Made by a program: the position numbers and the translations under genes. This document shows positions 7,796 through 16,819 of a stretch of DNA of 64,000 bases, in pieces (the first letter of the stretch is position 1; each line of letters opens with the position of its first letter). The notes under the pieces are model-generated. The model saw only the letters and a program-made list of their open reading frames with translations, was not told where the DNA came from and ran no database searches. This stretch comes from Spartobacteria bacterium. Its GTDB lineage: Bacteria; Verrucomicrobiota; Verrucomicrobiia; Chthoniobacterales; UBA6821. The stretch spans positions 1 to 64,000 of the forward strand of contig CANIVT010000011.1 in assembly GCA_947471565.1 (NCBI GenBank), written 5' to 3'.

Positions 7796-8923
7796 GTGAA
7801 ACTCTCACGCATCATCGCCAATACCGGAGAATGGCTCAGCGGCTCAGGACCTCATGACCAGATCGTCGTGAGCAGCCGCGTCCGTCTCGCGCGCAACCTC
7901 AAAGGAAAACCTTTCCCTGGCTGGGCCAAGAAGGCCGAACGCGTTGCCGTGCTCGACGAGATCCGATCTGCGGTCGAGGGACTTCCGGAGATGGAGAATT
8001 CCTTCTCAGAGAGGCTTGAGGATCTCTCTCCGCTTGAGAAACAGGTCCTCATGGAGCGCCACCTCATCAGCCGTGAGCATGCGGCACGAGGGGCTGGAAG
8101 TGCCGTGGTGATGAATCCCGAGCAGACACTCAGCTTCATGATCAACGAGGAGGATCATCTCCGGATGCAGGCGATCCGCGCCGGACTTCAGCTTGAGGAG
8201 GTCTATGCGATGATCAACCGCACCGACTCGGAGCTCGAGGAGACGCTCGACTTCGCGTTCCATGACGAACTCGGCTATCTCACCGCCTGCCCCACGAATG
8301 TCGGCACGGGAATGCGTGCGAGCGCCATGATGCACCTGCCGGGCCTTGTCATGTCAGAACAGGTGAACAAGATCATCAACTCGGTGAACAAGATCGGACT
8401 CGCCGTCCGTGGTCTCCACGGCGAGGGGACCGAGGCGATGGGGAATCTTTTCCAAGTCTCCAATCAAACCACGCTCGGTGAGACCGAGGAGGAGATCATC
8501 GCCCGACTGAACCGCGTCATCTCCCAGATCCTTGAGCACGAGCAGAACGCCCGACAGATCCTGCTCCAGCAGCGGGCCGAGACTCTGCTTGATCAGATCG
8601 GCCGGGCCTACGGCATTCTCTGCCACGCCCATTCGATCACCTCCAAGGAGGCGCTTAACCTTCTCTCCTTCATCAAGATGGGAGTGGATCTCAGCCTCTT
8701 CCCATGCAAGTCCCGCCTGCAGGTGGACGAACTCTTCATCGAGACCCAACCGGCCCATCTCCAGAAAGGCCTCCATGCCGCCAAGATGGGGGCGGAAGAA
8801 CGCGATTCCTTGCGCGCGGCCCTGATCCGCGCGAAACTAAAGCTGATGCCTGAACCCGAAATCGGGAAGATCCCGACCAACGGCTTTGGCAACGACAGCC
8901 CGTCCACGGGCGAGCAATCATGA
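7796..8923 (+). CDS. mcsB: Protein-arginine kinase McsB
   Basis: Encodes 375 residues from a GTG start. It belongs to the phosphagen (guanido) kinase fold. Visible motifs are SSRVRLARN (26-34), the catalytic NEEDH (117-121), CPTNVGTGMRAS (165-176) and RGLHGEGTEAMGNLFQVSNQ (205-224). RDSLRA at 336-341 matches the RDxxRA motif that, in Bacillus McsB, binds phosphoarginine allosterically. The kinase tags arginines on misfolded proteins for ClpCP. Its stop overlaps the clpC start by 4 bases. Length is close to the 363 residues of the Bacillus enzyme. Confidence 0.94.
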   Translation: MKLSRIIANTGEWLSGSGPHDQIVVSSRVRLARNLKGKPFPGWAKKAERVAVLDEIRSAVEGLPEMENSFSERLEDLSPLEKQVLMERHLISREHAARGAGSAVVMNPEQTLSFMINEEDHLRMQAIRAGLQLEEVYAMINRTDSELEETLDFAFHDELGYLTACPTNVGTGMRASAMMHLPGLVMSEQVNKIINSVNKIGLAVRGLHGEGTEAMGNLFQVSNQTTLGETEEEIIARLNRVISQILEHEQNARQILLQQRAETLLDQIGRAYGILCHAHSITSKEALNLLSFIKMGVDLSLFPCKSRLQVDELFIETQPAHLQKGLHAAKMGAEERDSLRAALIRAKLKLMPEPEIGKIPTNGFGNDSPSTGEQS

Positions 8924-11436
8924 TGAACAATTTCACGCCCCGCGCTCAGCAGGTTCTGGCCCTTTCCCGCAAGGAGGCCGACCGCTTCAACCATAACTAT
9001 GTCGGCACCGAGCATCTCCTGCTCGGCCTGATCAAGCTCGGCCAAGGGGTCGCGGTGAATGTCCTCCAGAAGATGGGGCTCGACTTAGAGACCGTCCGTC
9101 AGGAAGTCGAGAAGCAGGTCGGCTCCGGCCAGGAGAACAAGATGGCCGGCAATATCCCCTACACGCCCCGCGTGAAGAAGGTCCTCGCCCTCGCCGGAAA
9201 GGAGGCAAAGGCCCTGCAGCATTCCTATGTCGGTACCGAGCACATCCTGCTCGGACTGCTTCGCGAGGGGGAGGGTGTCGCAGCCCAGGTCCTTCGCAAT
9301 CTTGAGGTCGACCTCGACCGCACCCGCAACGAGGTCCTCAAGGAACTCGACCCGAACTTCACCCCCTCCGACGAGGAGGAGGGAGAAATCCCCGAGGGGC
9401 AGGAAGGAGAGGAAGCTGCTGCCGGAAGCGGTCCCGCACGCAAGGAGGCAAAGACCCCCGCCCTCAAGGCCTTTGGACGCGATCTCACCGAGAGCGCCCG
9501 CAAGGGGGAACTCGATCCTGTCATCGGCCGTGCCGACGAGATTGAGCGCGTCATCCAGATTCTCTGCCGCCGTAGCAAGAACAATCCGGTCCTCATCGGC
9601 GAGGCCGGCGTCGGCAAGACCGCCATCGCTGAGGGCCTCGCGCAGGAGATCGTCTCGGGCAACGTCCCCGAACTGCTCGCCGACAAGCGCGTCATCACCC
9701 TCGACCTCGCCCTCATGGTGGCGGGTACGAAATACCGCGGTCAGTTCGAGGAGAGGATCAAGGCGGTCATGGACGAGATCCGCAAGAACAAGAACATCAT
9801 CCTCTTCATCGACGAGCTCCACACGATTGTCGGGGCCGGCTCGGCCGAGGGGGCCATGGATGCTTCCAATATCATCAAGCCGGCCCTCAGCCGCGGCGAA
9901 CTCCAGTGCATCGGCGCGACGACGCTCAACGAATACCGCAAGCACATCGAGAAGGATTCCGCGCTTGAGCGCCGCTTCCAGTCGGTCAAGGTCGAGGCTC
10001 CCTCCGTCGAGGATACCGTCCTCATTCTCAAGGGCCTTCGTCCCAAGTACGAGGCGCACCACAAGGCTGTCATCACCGATGTCGCCCTCGAGGCCGCCGC
10101 CAAGCTCTCGGACCGCTACCTCACCGGCCGCTTCCTGCCTGACAAGGCGATCGACGTCATGGATGAGGCGGGTTCCCGCGCCCGCATCGGCGCGATGACC
10201 AAGCCTCCGGCCACCAAGGACCTCGAAGCCGAGATCGACCGGATCCGCAGCGAGAAAGAAGCCGCGATCAAGGCCCAGGATTTTGAAAAGGCCGCCGCCC
10301 TCCGTGATGACGAGAAGCAGGCCAAGGACCGCCTCGAGGAGACCCTTGCCACCTGGCGCAAGGAGCGCGACGAGCGCGAGGTCATCGTCGACGAGGAGGC
10401 GATCATGCACGTCCTCTCCAAGTGGACCGGCGTTCCGCTCACCCGCATGGAGCAGAAGGAGACCGCCAAGCTCCTCGCCATGGAGGACGAGCTGAAGAAG
10501 AAAGTCATCGGACAAGACGAGGCGGTCACCGCCATCAGTAAGGCCCTGCGCCGTTCCCGCGCCGACCTCAAGGATCCTCGCCGCCCCATCGGTTCGTTCA
10601 TCTTCCTCGGCCCTACCGGCGTCGGAAAGACCTTCCTCGCTCGCTCGCTCGCCGAGTTCATGTTCGGCGACCCCGACGCGCTCATCCAGATCGACATGTC
10701 GGAGTACATGGAGAAGTTCACCTCTTCACGGCTCATCGGATCGCCTCCGGGCTATGTCGGCCATGAGGAGGGGGGGCAGCTTTCCGAGGCGGTCCGCCGC
10801 CGTCCTTACTCGGTCGTCCTCTTCGACGAAATCGAGAAAGCCCATCCCGACGTCATGCATCTCCTGCTCCAGATCCTGGAGGAGGGGACAGTCACCGATA
10901 GCCTCGGTCGTAAGATCGACTTCAGGAACACGATCATCATCCTCACCTCCAATGTCGGGGCAGAGCTGATCAAGAAGCAGACCACGCTCGGCTTCGGCGC
11001 GCCCAAGCACGACGAGGGCTACGACACCATGCAGGGCAAGATCCTCGAGGAGACGAAGCGCGTCTTCAAACCCGAGTTCCTGAACCGCCTCGACGACATC
11101 ATCGTCTTTCACACGCTCTCCAAGGAGATGCTCACCCGCATCGTCGATCTCGAGGTGGCCAAGGTCATCGCCCGGATCCGGGACAAGGAGATTGCCATCA
11201 CCCTCGATCAGGCCGCCCATGAGTTTCTCATCGAGAAAGGATATGACCCGACTTACGGGGCGCGCCCGATGCGCCGCGCCGTCGAGCGTTATCTCGAGGA
11301 TCCGATGGCCGAGGAGATCCTTCGCGGATCGTTCAAGGCCGGTGACCAGGTCGACGTGACACGTGACGGGGAGAAGCTTACCTTCAAGGTCGCTGCCGGT
11401 AAGCCTTCGGCAAAGGCGAAGAAGGCCAAGGGCTGA
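8920..11436 (+). CDS. clpC: ClpC-type AAA+ unfoldase
   Basis: Encodes 838 residues with full ClpC architecture. Two N-domain repeats each contain [10 protein letters not shown]; the glutamates at 31 and 107 correspond to the phosphoarginine-binding positions known in Bacillus ClpC. The first AAA module has Walker A GEAGVGKT and Walker B LFIDELHT; the middle domain carries a UVR-like helix ([18 protein letters not shown]); the second AAA module has GPTGVGKT. It unfolds substrates and feeds them to ClpP, which is not in this window. It overlaps mcsB by 4 bases and can start at either of two adjacent ATGs (8920 or 8923). Confidence 0.95.
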   Translation: MMNNFTPRAQQVLALSRKEADRFNHNYVGTEHLLLGLIKLGQGVAVNVLQKMGLDLETVRQEVEKQVGSGQENKMAGNIPYTPRVKKVLALAGKEAKALQHSYVGTEHILLGLLREGEGVAAQVLRNLEVDLDRTRNEVLKELDPNFTPSDEEEGEIPEGQEGEEAAAGSGPARKEAKTPALKAFGRDLTESARKGELDPVIGRADEIERVIQILCRRSKNNPVLIGEAGVGKTAIAEGLAQEIVSGNVPELLADKRVITLDLALMVAGTKYRGQFEERIKAVMDEIRKNKNIILFIDELHTIVGAGSAEGAMDASNIIKPALSRGELQCIGATTLNEYRKHIEKDSALERRFQSVKVEAPSVEDTVLILKGLRPKYEAHHKAVITDVALEAAAKLSDRYLTGRFLPDKAIDVMDEAGSRARIGAMTKPPATKDLEAEIDRIRSEKEAAIKAQDFEKAAALRDDEKQAKDRLEETLATWRKERDEREVIVDEEAIMHVLSKWTGVPLTRMEQKETAKLLAMEDELKKKVIGQDEAVTAISKALRRSRADLKDPRRPIGSFIFLGPTGVGKTFLARSLAEFMFGDPDALIQIDMSEYMEKFTSSRLIGSPPGYVGHEEGGQLSEAVRRRPYSVVLFDEIEKAHPDVMHLLLQILEEGTVTDSLGRKIDFRNTIIILTSNVGAELIKKQTTLGFGAPKHDEGYDTMQGKILEETKRVFKPEFLNRLDDIIVFHTLSKEMLTRIVDLEVAKVIARIRDKEIAITLDQAAHEFLIEKGYDPTYGARPMRRAVERYLEDPMAEEILRGSFKAGDQVDVTRDGEKLTFKVAAGKPSAKAKKAKG

Positions 11437-11463
11437 TCCTTCGCTACATCCCTCCTCGGGCGC

Positions 11464-12474
11464 ATGTCCTTGCACGCTACGCCCGGGTCGAAAAACACCG
11501 AGGAGCACCTTAAGCGCTCCGTCTCGGAATTTCTCAGGCCCGGCCCTCCCCCTTTGCTCACCGAGCAGAGTGTCGGGGAAGCCCTCAACAGCATTCGCTC
11601 TACCGGTCTGGAGGAGCGCATCTTTTATTTCTACGTCGTTGATCCAGAGGGACGTCTTTCCGGTGTTGTGCCTGCCAGAAAACTGCTCACCGAGCCGCTG
11701 GAACGAAGGATCGGCGAGGTGATGGTGCCGAGGGTCCTCTCGCTTCCCGAGGGGGCCACTCTGCTGGAGGCATGCGAGTGTTTTATCCTCCACAAGTTCC
11801 TGGCAATTCCCGTCGTCGATGGGAAAAAACAGCTCTTGGGGATCGTCGATGTCAGCCTCTTCACCGACGAGGTCATGGAACTGAGCACCGGTGGTAACAA
11901 CGACCAACTCTTCCAGACCATCGGTATCCATATCCAGGAACTGCAGCACGCATCGCCCGTGCGTGCGTTCCGAGTCCGCTTCCCTTGGCTTGCCGCGACT
12001 GTTTCCGGAGGAATCCTCTGTGCGGTCCTGGCAGGCGCCTTTGAAGCAACCTTGCAGCAGAAGGTGGTTCTTGCCGTGTTCATGGCACTCGTTCTTGGTC
12101 TGGGTGAGGCTGTTGCCGCCCAGTCGCTGGCCCTGACAGTCCAATCTCTTCCCGTGAGTCGGGTGCGTTGGAAATGGTTGCGTGTGAAGCTGCAGCGCGA
12201 AGCCGTCACGGCCGGTCTGCTTGGTCTCCTTGCCGGAAGCGCCGTGGCCCTGATGGTCGGGTTGATCTGGCGTGATCTGCCCGCCGCCTTGTCAATAGGT
12301 GGCAGCGTGATCGTCTCGATACTCATGGCCGCTCTCCTCGGCATCCTTGTCCCCGTGATCCTTCGTATCGTCCGTTGGGATCCCAAGATCGCGGCAGGGC
12401 CGATCACGCTCGCGGCAGCGGATCTGTTTACCGTGACCTGTTATCTCGTCACCGCCCGCCTCGTACTTGGGTAG
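11464..12474 (+). CDS. MgtE-like divalent cation channel with CBS pair
   Basis: Encodes 336 residues. Residues about 25-140 form a tandem CBS pair; residues about 170-336 contain five hydrophobic helices resembling the MgtE pore. The conserved end DPKIAAGPITLAAADL keeps the MgtE DPA--AGP---T--D pattern. Two departures stand out: the acidic N-domain of MgtE is absent, and the usual GGN-G-Q motif of the second helix reads GLGEAVAAQS. It probably moves Mg2+ or a related cation across the inner membrane, gated by CBS ligands. It follows clpC by 27 bases and may share its transcript. Confidence 0.7.
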   Translation: MSLHATPGSKNTEEHLKRSVSEFLRPGPPPLLTEQSVGEALNSIRSTGLEERIFYFYVVDPEGRLSGVVPARKLLTEPLERRIGEVMVPRVLSLPEGATLLEACECFILHKFLAIPVVDGKKQLLGIVDVSLFTDEVMELSTGGNNDQLFQTIGIHIQELQHASPVRAFRVRFPWLAATVSGGILCAVLAGAFEATLQQKVVLAVFMALVLGLGEAVAAQSLALTVQSLPVSRVRWKWLRVKLQREAVTAGLLGLLAGSAVALMVGLIWRDLPAALSIGGSVIVSILMAALLGILVPVILRIVRWDPKIAAGPITLAAADLFTVTCYLVTARLVLG

Positions 12475-12580
12475 GCTTGGGATTTTAGGATGGACGGGTC
12501 AATCCTTCAGAGTCTTTAGTAAAAATCATTGCGAAAGATTCACTTTTGATTTTGGGTCTTCTTTCGAGCAAATAATAATC

Positions 12581-14530
12581 ATGCCATCCGATAATCCTAC
12601 TCGGAGAGAGTTTGTTCGCATTTCCAGTGGTTTTTTTCTAAGCGGTCTAATGCCTTCACTTTTACAGGGGGAGGTCGAGAAGAAATCGGTTTTTCCAATG
12701 ATCCTGCTTGAAGCAGAGCAATTTTCCGATCTTGGCGGGTGGGATGTTGACCAGCAGTCGATGGATCAGATGGGATCGGCCTATCTACTGGCGCATGGAC
12801 TCGGGGTGCCTGTCAGGGATGCCGTCACCAAGGTAAGCATTGCCTCGCCGGGATCCTATCGGGTTTGGGTGAGGACTCGGGATTGGGTTGCTCCATGGAA
12901 ATCGCCCGGGGCCCCGGGGAAGTTTCAACTCCTCGTTAATGCCAAACCGCTCCCCGTGATCTTCGGTACCGAAGGTGCCGATTGGCACTGGCAGGACGGG
13001 GGAATCGTTGATCTTGGAGGAGATACAACCGTCGCCCTGCACGATCTTACGGGATTCGAGGGGCGCTGTGATGCCGTGCTCTTTAGTAAAGATCTGGCCT
13101 TCATCCCGCCCAATGAACTCAAGGAGCTCACCACCTTCCGGCGCAGTTTGCTTGGACTTGGAGAAGAACCCGAGGAAGGTGGACGATATGATCTGGTAGT
13201 TGTGGGCGGGGGAATTGCAGGCACGTGCGCGGCACTCTCTGCCGCCCGTAACGGGTTAAAAGTTGCATTGGTTCAAGATAGGCCTGTTCTTGGCGGTAAC
13301 GGCAGTTCCGAGGTCAGAGTCTGGCCGGAAGGTCACACGAACCTGGAGCCATTTCCCCATGTCGGAGACATAGTGAAGGAGATTGTACCTGATAAATTTC
13401 CGGGGAGTGGCAATGCAAGGAACGGTTCCGTTTACCAGGATGCCCGCAAGGCGGCCGCGGTTCATGCCGAACCGCGGATCACCCTTCTTGCCGATCAGCG
13501 GGCCATCGGCGTCGGGGTGAAGGGGAACGCCATCCGTTCCGTTGTTGTTCAGCACACGCACACTGGACGTCGGGCAAGGCTGGAGGGGGTTCTGTTCGCC
13601 GATTGTACCGGTGATGCGACGGTGGGATTTCTCGCAGGGGCTGACTACGAGATGTCCAGGGAAGGTCACCAAGGGATGTCGAATCTCTGGAATGTCATGG
13701 ATGCATCCGATCCCAAACAGCGACTCCAGTGCGAATGCAAGGACAAGACCGCCCTGGCCATGGCCTGTGAATCCGGGGATACCCCACAACCTTTTCCACG
13801 GTGTCCCTGGGCCATCGACCTTTCCGAAAAACCCTTCCCGGGACGCAAAGGGTTCAAGGGGCAATGGGGCGGCAAGAATGATTTGGATAACCTTGGCGGC
13901 TGGTTTTGGGAAAGCGGTTTCGACAGGGATCCCGTCGCTGACGTGGAACGCATCCGTGACCAGAATCTCCGGGCGATGTACGGGGCCTGGGATGCATTAA
14001 AGAACGTCGATCATCTCTATCCCAATCATAGGATTGGTTGGGCCGCCTTCATTGCAGGCAAAAGGGAGTCACGGCGGCTTCTCGGAGACGTGATTCTGAA
14101 GCCGGAGGATTTTCTCAGCAACAAGGTCTACGACGACGGCTGTTTCCCCTGCAGTTGGCATATCGACGTTCACGGGCCTGATTCCGGTTTCTCGGATGGA
14201 TTCAAGGGAGATGAGTTCATCTCTAGGGCAACTTCGGGAAAGGGTTATGCTTACAAGGGTCCTTATTGGGCCCCTTATCGGTGCCTTTACAGCCGCAACA
14301 TCAGTAACCTCTTCATGGCGGGTCGAGACATAAGCGTCACCCACGAAGGGTTGGGACCCGTGCGTGTCATGCGGACCTGCGGCATGATGGGGGAAATTGT
14401 GGGTAAGGCCGCTGCGATTTGCATTCAGAGGGGTACGACGCCGCGCGGCGTTTACGAGCAGTACCTTACCCAACTCAGGGAGATGATGTCCCGATCCGGC
14501 GCAATTCGGAAACAAATGATGGACTCCTGA
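12581..14530 (+). CDS. Secreted FAD-dependent oxidoreductase with N-terminal jelly-roll-like domain
   Basis: I start at 12581, where the product (649 residues) opens with a twin-arginine-like signal (RREFVRISSGFFLSG); the longer frame from 12467 overlaps the previous gene. Residues about 30-160 resemble a beta-sandwich sugar-binding domain. The FAD_oxidored catalytic part begins with the dinucleotide motif VVGGGIAGTCAALSAARNG and ends with MAGRDISVTHEGLGPVRVM. This family is frequent in Planctomycetes, Verrucomicrobia and Bacteroidetes, but substrates are mostly unknown. It stands alone, with codon use a little more AT-rich than its neighbours, so it may have been acquired. Confidence 0.75.
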   Translation: MPSDNPTRREFVRISSGFFLSGLMPSLLQGEVEKKSVFPMILLEAEQFSDLGGWDVDQQSMDQMGSAYLLAHGLGVPVRDAVTKVSIASPGSYRVWVRTRDWVAPWKSPGAPGKFQLLVNAKPLPVIFGTEGADWHWQDGGIVDLGGDTTVALHDLTGFEGRCDAVLFSKDLAFIPPNELKELTTFRRSLLGLGEEPEEGGRYDLVVVGGGIAGTCAALSAARNGLKVALVQDRPVLGGNGSSEVRVWPEGHTNLEPFPHVGDIVKEIVPDKFPGSGNARNGSVYQDARKAAAVHAEPRITLLADQRAIGVGVKGNAIRSVVVQHTHTGRRARLEGVLFADCTGDATVGFLAGADYEMSREGHQGMSNLWNVMDASDPKQRLQCECKDKTALAMACESGDTPQPFPRCPWAIDLSEKPFPGRKGFKGQWGGKNDLDNLGGWFWESGFDRDPVADVERIRDQNLRAMYGAWDALKNVDHLYPNHRIGWAAFIAGKRESRRLLGDVILKPEDFLSNKVYDDGCFPCSWHIDVHGPDSGFSDGFKGDEFISRATSGKGYAYKGPYWAPYRCLYSRNISNLFMAGRDISVTHEGLGPVRVMRTCGMMGEIVGKAAAICIQRGTTPRGVYEQYLTQLREMMSRSGAIRKQMMDS

Positions 14531-14571
14531 AGCAAGCGGCTGCAGAAACCCTTTGGATTGATCTGCTACTT

Positions 14572-14657
14572 GGGTGAAGGCGTTGTTGCCCTGCGCTTGC
14601 AGTATGTCTCATACAGCTACGCTTGGCCGCCTAGCCCCACATCGAAAAGTCCTACGC
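14572..14657 (+). repeat. Dispersed hairpin element, copy 1
   Basis: Contains the perfect stem-loop GTATG-TCT-CATAC at 14602-14614, followed by GCTTGGCCGCCTAGCCCCACATCGAAAAGTCCTACGC-type text that aligns with copies at 32735-32814 and 45460-45563. Shared words include GTCTCAT, CGCTTG, GGCCGCCT and ATC-AAA--TCCT-CG. The flanks of the stem (GCGCTTGCA and AGCTACGC) can also pair imperfectly. Confidence 0.7.
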
Positions 14658-14710
14658 TTGGTGCCGGCTGCTCTCTCCAAGTTTGCGAACCTGCTGGCAT
14701 ACTTCAAACC

Positions 14711-14739
14711 CTCTGCGTTCTCCGCGCCTCTGCGCGAGG
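14711..14739 (+). repeat. CTCTGCGY octamer repeat
   Basis: Three units (CTCTGCGT, CTCCGCGC, CTCTGCGC) are followed by GAGG. The same octamer family occurs at 29301-29316 (inverted), 29404-29427 and 33729-33752. Confidence 0.75.
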
Positions 14740-14807
14740 TTCTGATCTTTTCCTAAAAGCCTAAACCCAGAATTTGCATTAGAAACTGGGATCCGAGCAG
14801 GAAAGGT

Positions 14808-14845
14808 GGGTTAAAAGGGTTAGAACCGTTACAAAGTTACAACGT
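14808..14845 (+). repeat. GTTAAAAA-type micro-tandem repeat
   Basis: Four units (GGTTAAAAG, GGTTAGAACC, GTTACAAA, GTTACAAC) face an inverted set at 14936-14975. Confidence 0.65.
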
Positions 14846-14880
14846 GGGGATGTGGGCCAGCTGACTGGCGGAAGCAGATC

Positions 14881-14900
14881 GCCACAAGAAGCACAAGAAG
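14881..14900 (-). repeat. TTTTTGTG-type repeat, inverted copy
   Basis: GCCACAAGAAGCACAAGAAG is two nine-base units, related to the reverse complement of the repeat at 3306-3332. Confidence 0.6.
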
Positions 14901-14935
14901 GGTGGCATTCCCGATTCACTCTGTTTCGATTCAGT

Positions 14936-14975
14936 CCCTTTTTAACTCTCTAACGTTTTCACGTTTTTTAACTCC
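14936..14975 (-). repeat. Inverted GTTAAAAA-type repeat
   Basis: On the minus strand the units read AGTTAAAAAAC, GTGAAAAC, GTTAGAGA and GTTAAAAAGG. Confidence 0.65.
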
Positions 14976-15089
14976 TGACGTACACACCAACCGGGTGAAG
15001 TGTCCAAATCTGTGAAATCCACCCTATCGCCAAATTTGGAAAAAAACCGCTAATAGCCTTCAGTCTAAATGGCTAAACACCTACCGCAG

Positions 15090-16709
15090 TCAGGAGGTAA
15101 GTGCTTCACGCTCATTGCCCACTGCTCCCACCCGTTCCAAGAAGTCATCGTAGCCGCCGAGGTGAGTGGTCACCTTCCCGTCCTTCACATGGAGAACTTT
15201 GGTTGCGAGTTTACGGATGAAGTGGACGTCGTGGCTGATGAAGACGAGCGTCCCCTCGTAGGCCCCGAGCGCGAGGATCAGCGACTCAACGGTGTGAATG
15301 TCGAGGTGTGTCGTCGGCTCATCCATCAGCAGGAGGTTCGGAGGATCGACGAGGAATTTTACCAGGTTGAGTCGGGTCTTCTCGCCGCCGCTCAGGACGG
15401 CCGTCTTCTTGTAGATGTCGTCCTTGCGGAAGAGGAAAGAGCCGAGGATTCCACGTGCGTCGTTCTCAGAGAGTTCTCCGTTGGAGGCGCGCACTTCGTC
15501 GAGGATCGACTTGTTGGGATCCAGCGTGGCGGCACGATGCTGGCTGAAGTAGCCGATCTTGGCATTCGGTCCCTCGATGCGTTTCCCCTGCTGGAACTCC
15601 AGCACTCCGGCGAGGATCTTGAGCAGGGTTGATTTACCGGCACCATTGGGCCCGACAAGCACGGTCCTCTCGTCCTTCTCGATCGTCAGATCGAGCCCTG
15701 AGTAGACTTTCCGTTCTCCCTGCGAGCTTGGGTAGGCCATGTGGATTCCCTCGAGGATCACGGCGCGCTGGCCACCGCGGGGCGGTGCCGGGATCTGGAA
15801 GCGGAACGGTTTGCGGGGAGGCATCGGTTTCTCGATGAGCTCCATGCGCTCGATCTGCTTGAGCTTGCTCATGGCCTGGGAAGCCTTGGAGGCGACCTGA
15901 CGGAAGCGGTCATAGAACTCACGCAGGTCGGCAATTTCCTTCTGCTGGTTCTTGTAGGCGGCGTTCTGACGATCGTATCGGGCCTCACGTTCTGCGAGGA
16001 AGTCGGTGTAGTTCCCCGCGTAGGAGTAAAAACGTCCCTCGGAGATCTCGTAGACCTTCTGGATGATCTCATCCATGAACTGACGATCGTGGGAGATCAG
16101 AAGGACAGCGCCGGGATAGTTCTTGAGGTAGTTTTGCAGCCAGAGAAGGGAGACGAGATCGAGGTGGTTGGTCGGCTCATCGAGTAGGAGCAGGTCCGGC
16201 TCCATCACGAGTAGGCGGGCGAGGTGAGCGCGCATGACCCATCCACCGCTCAGTTCCTTGGCCTTACGCTCAAAGTCCTCCTGCTTGTAGCCGAGTCCAA
16301 CCAGGATCTTCTTGGCCTTGGCCTCGACCTTGGGATCGCTCAGGGCGGCGTGCTTGGAACTGGCCTCGGAGTATTCCGGAGAATCGACCGTGCCGGCCTC
16401 CTCATGCTTACGGAGTTGTTCCTCAAGTGCTGGAAGTTCCCCTGCGCGGCCGGTCGCCACATCGAGAACGGTTTCCTCTCCGGTGGCCTCGCCTTCCTGG
16501 GCGAGGTGGCCGATCATTGTCCATTCGTCGCGTTCGATGGTCCCGGCGTCCGGTTCGTCCTTTTTGAGAAGCAGGGAAAAGAGGGTCGACTTACCGGCGC
16601 CGTTCGGGCCGACAAGGGCGACGCGCTCACCGTAATTGACCTGCAGGTCGGCCTCCTCAAAAAGAGTACGGCCGCCGATGGTTTTCTTGAGTTTGCGGAT
16701 GCTTAGCAT
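15090..16709 (-). CDS. ABC-F family ATPase
   Basis: Encodes 539 residues with two ABC nucleotide-binding domains and no membrane segment, the ABC-F layout. Both Walker A motifs read GPNGAGKST; signatures are LSGGWVMRAHLARLL and LSGGEKTRLNLVKFL; Walker B motifs are LLLLDEPTNHLD and LLLMDEPTTHLD. The linker between domains (about residues 230-310) is charged and helical, as in ribosome-acting members. ABC-F proteins bind the ribosomal E site and relieve stalls or affect antibiotic response. I cannot place it in a named subgroup. The gap upstream of its start is filled by inverted GTTAAAAA repeats. Confidence 0.88.
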   Translation of the reverse strand: MLSIRKLKKTIGGRTLFEEADLQVNYGERVALVGPNGAGKSTLFSLLLKKDEPDAGTIERDEWTMIGHLAQEGEATGEETVLDVATGRAGELPALEEQLRKHEEAGTVDSPEYSEASSKHAALSDPKVEAKAKKILVGLGYKQEDFERKAKELSGGWVMRAHLARLLVMEPDLLLLDEPTNHLDLVSLLWLQNYLKNYPGAVLLISHDRQFMDEIIQKVYEISEGRFYSYAGNYTDFLAEREARYDRQNAAYKNQQKEIADLREFYDRFRQVASKASQAMSKLKQIERMELIEKPMPPRKPFRFQIPAPPRGGQRAVILEGIHMAYPSSQGERKVYSGLDLTIEKDERTVLVGPNGAGKSTLLKILAGVLEFQQGKRIEGPNAKIGYFSQHRAATLDPNKSILDEVRASNGELSENDARGILGSFLFRKDDIYKKTAVLSGGEKTRLNLVKFLVDPPNLLLMDEPTTHLDIHTVESLILALGAYEGTLVFISHDVHFIRKLATKVLHVKDGKVTTHLGGYDDFLERVGAVGNEREALTS

Positions 16710-16721
16710 GGGAAATGGGGC

Positions 16722-16819
16722 GGTTTAGAAGGTGAAAATGTTAGAAAGGTTAAAAATGTTAAAAAGTGAGGAATGTAAAGAGGAGGACGTTGTAACGTTT
16801 CAACTTTTTAACGATTCAA
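16722..16819. repeat. Inverted pair of GTTAAAAA-type repeats
   Basis: Forward units run at 16722-16767 and reverse units at 16792-16819. GTTAAAAAGT at 16758-16767 and ACTTTTTAAC at 16803-16812 are perfect complements separated by 35 bases. The right arm overlaps the end of the fusion gene and supplies its stop codon. The element lies upstream of the ABC-F start and downstream of the fusion gene, so it might act as a transcript end or processing signal. Confidence 0.7.

Larger units (their letters stand above)
14531..15089. other. Long intergenic region made of dispersed repeats
   Basis: This 559-base gap between the convergent FAD oxidoreductase and ABC-F genes contains no credible gene. It holds one copy of the hairpin element (14572-14657), a CTCTGCGY repeat, GTTAAAAA units in both orientations, an inverted TTTTTGTG-type repeat, an AAATCTGTG phrase at 15006-15021 and an A-run phrase at 15040-15062 that is also found at 45583-45605. 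Confidence 0.65.

Noticed and set aside
9085-10515. A 476-codon minus-strand frame inside clpC
   Set aside because: It is a shadow of clpC with repetitive L, D, E and G composition and no family match.
12467-12580. Upstream extension of the FAD oxidoreductase
   Set aside because: It overlaps the MgtE-like gene, adds 38 unconserved residues and would bury the export signal.
14531-14760. Small coding frames in the long gap after the FAD oxidoreductase
   Set aside because: They run through the hairpin element and the CTCTGCGY repeat, have no ribosome site and encode no recognisable domain.
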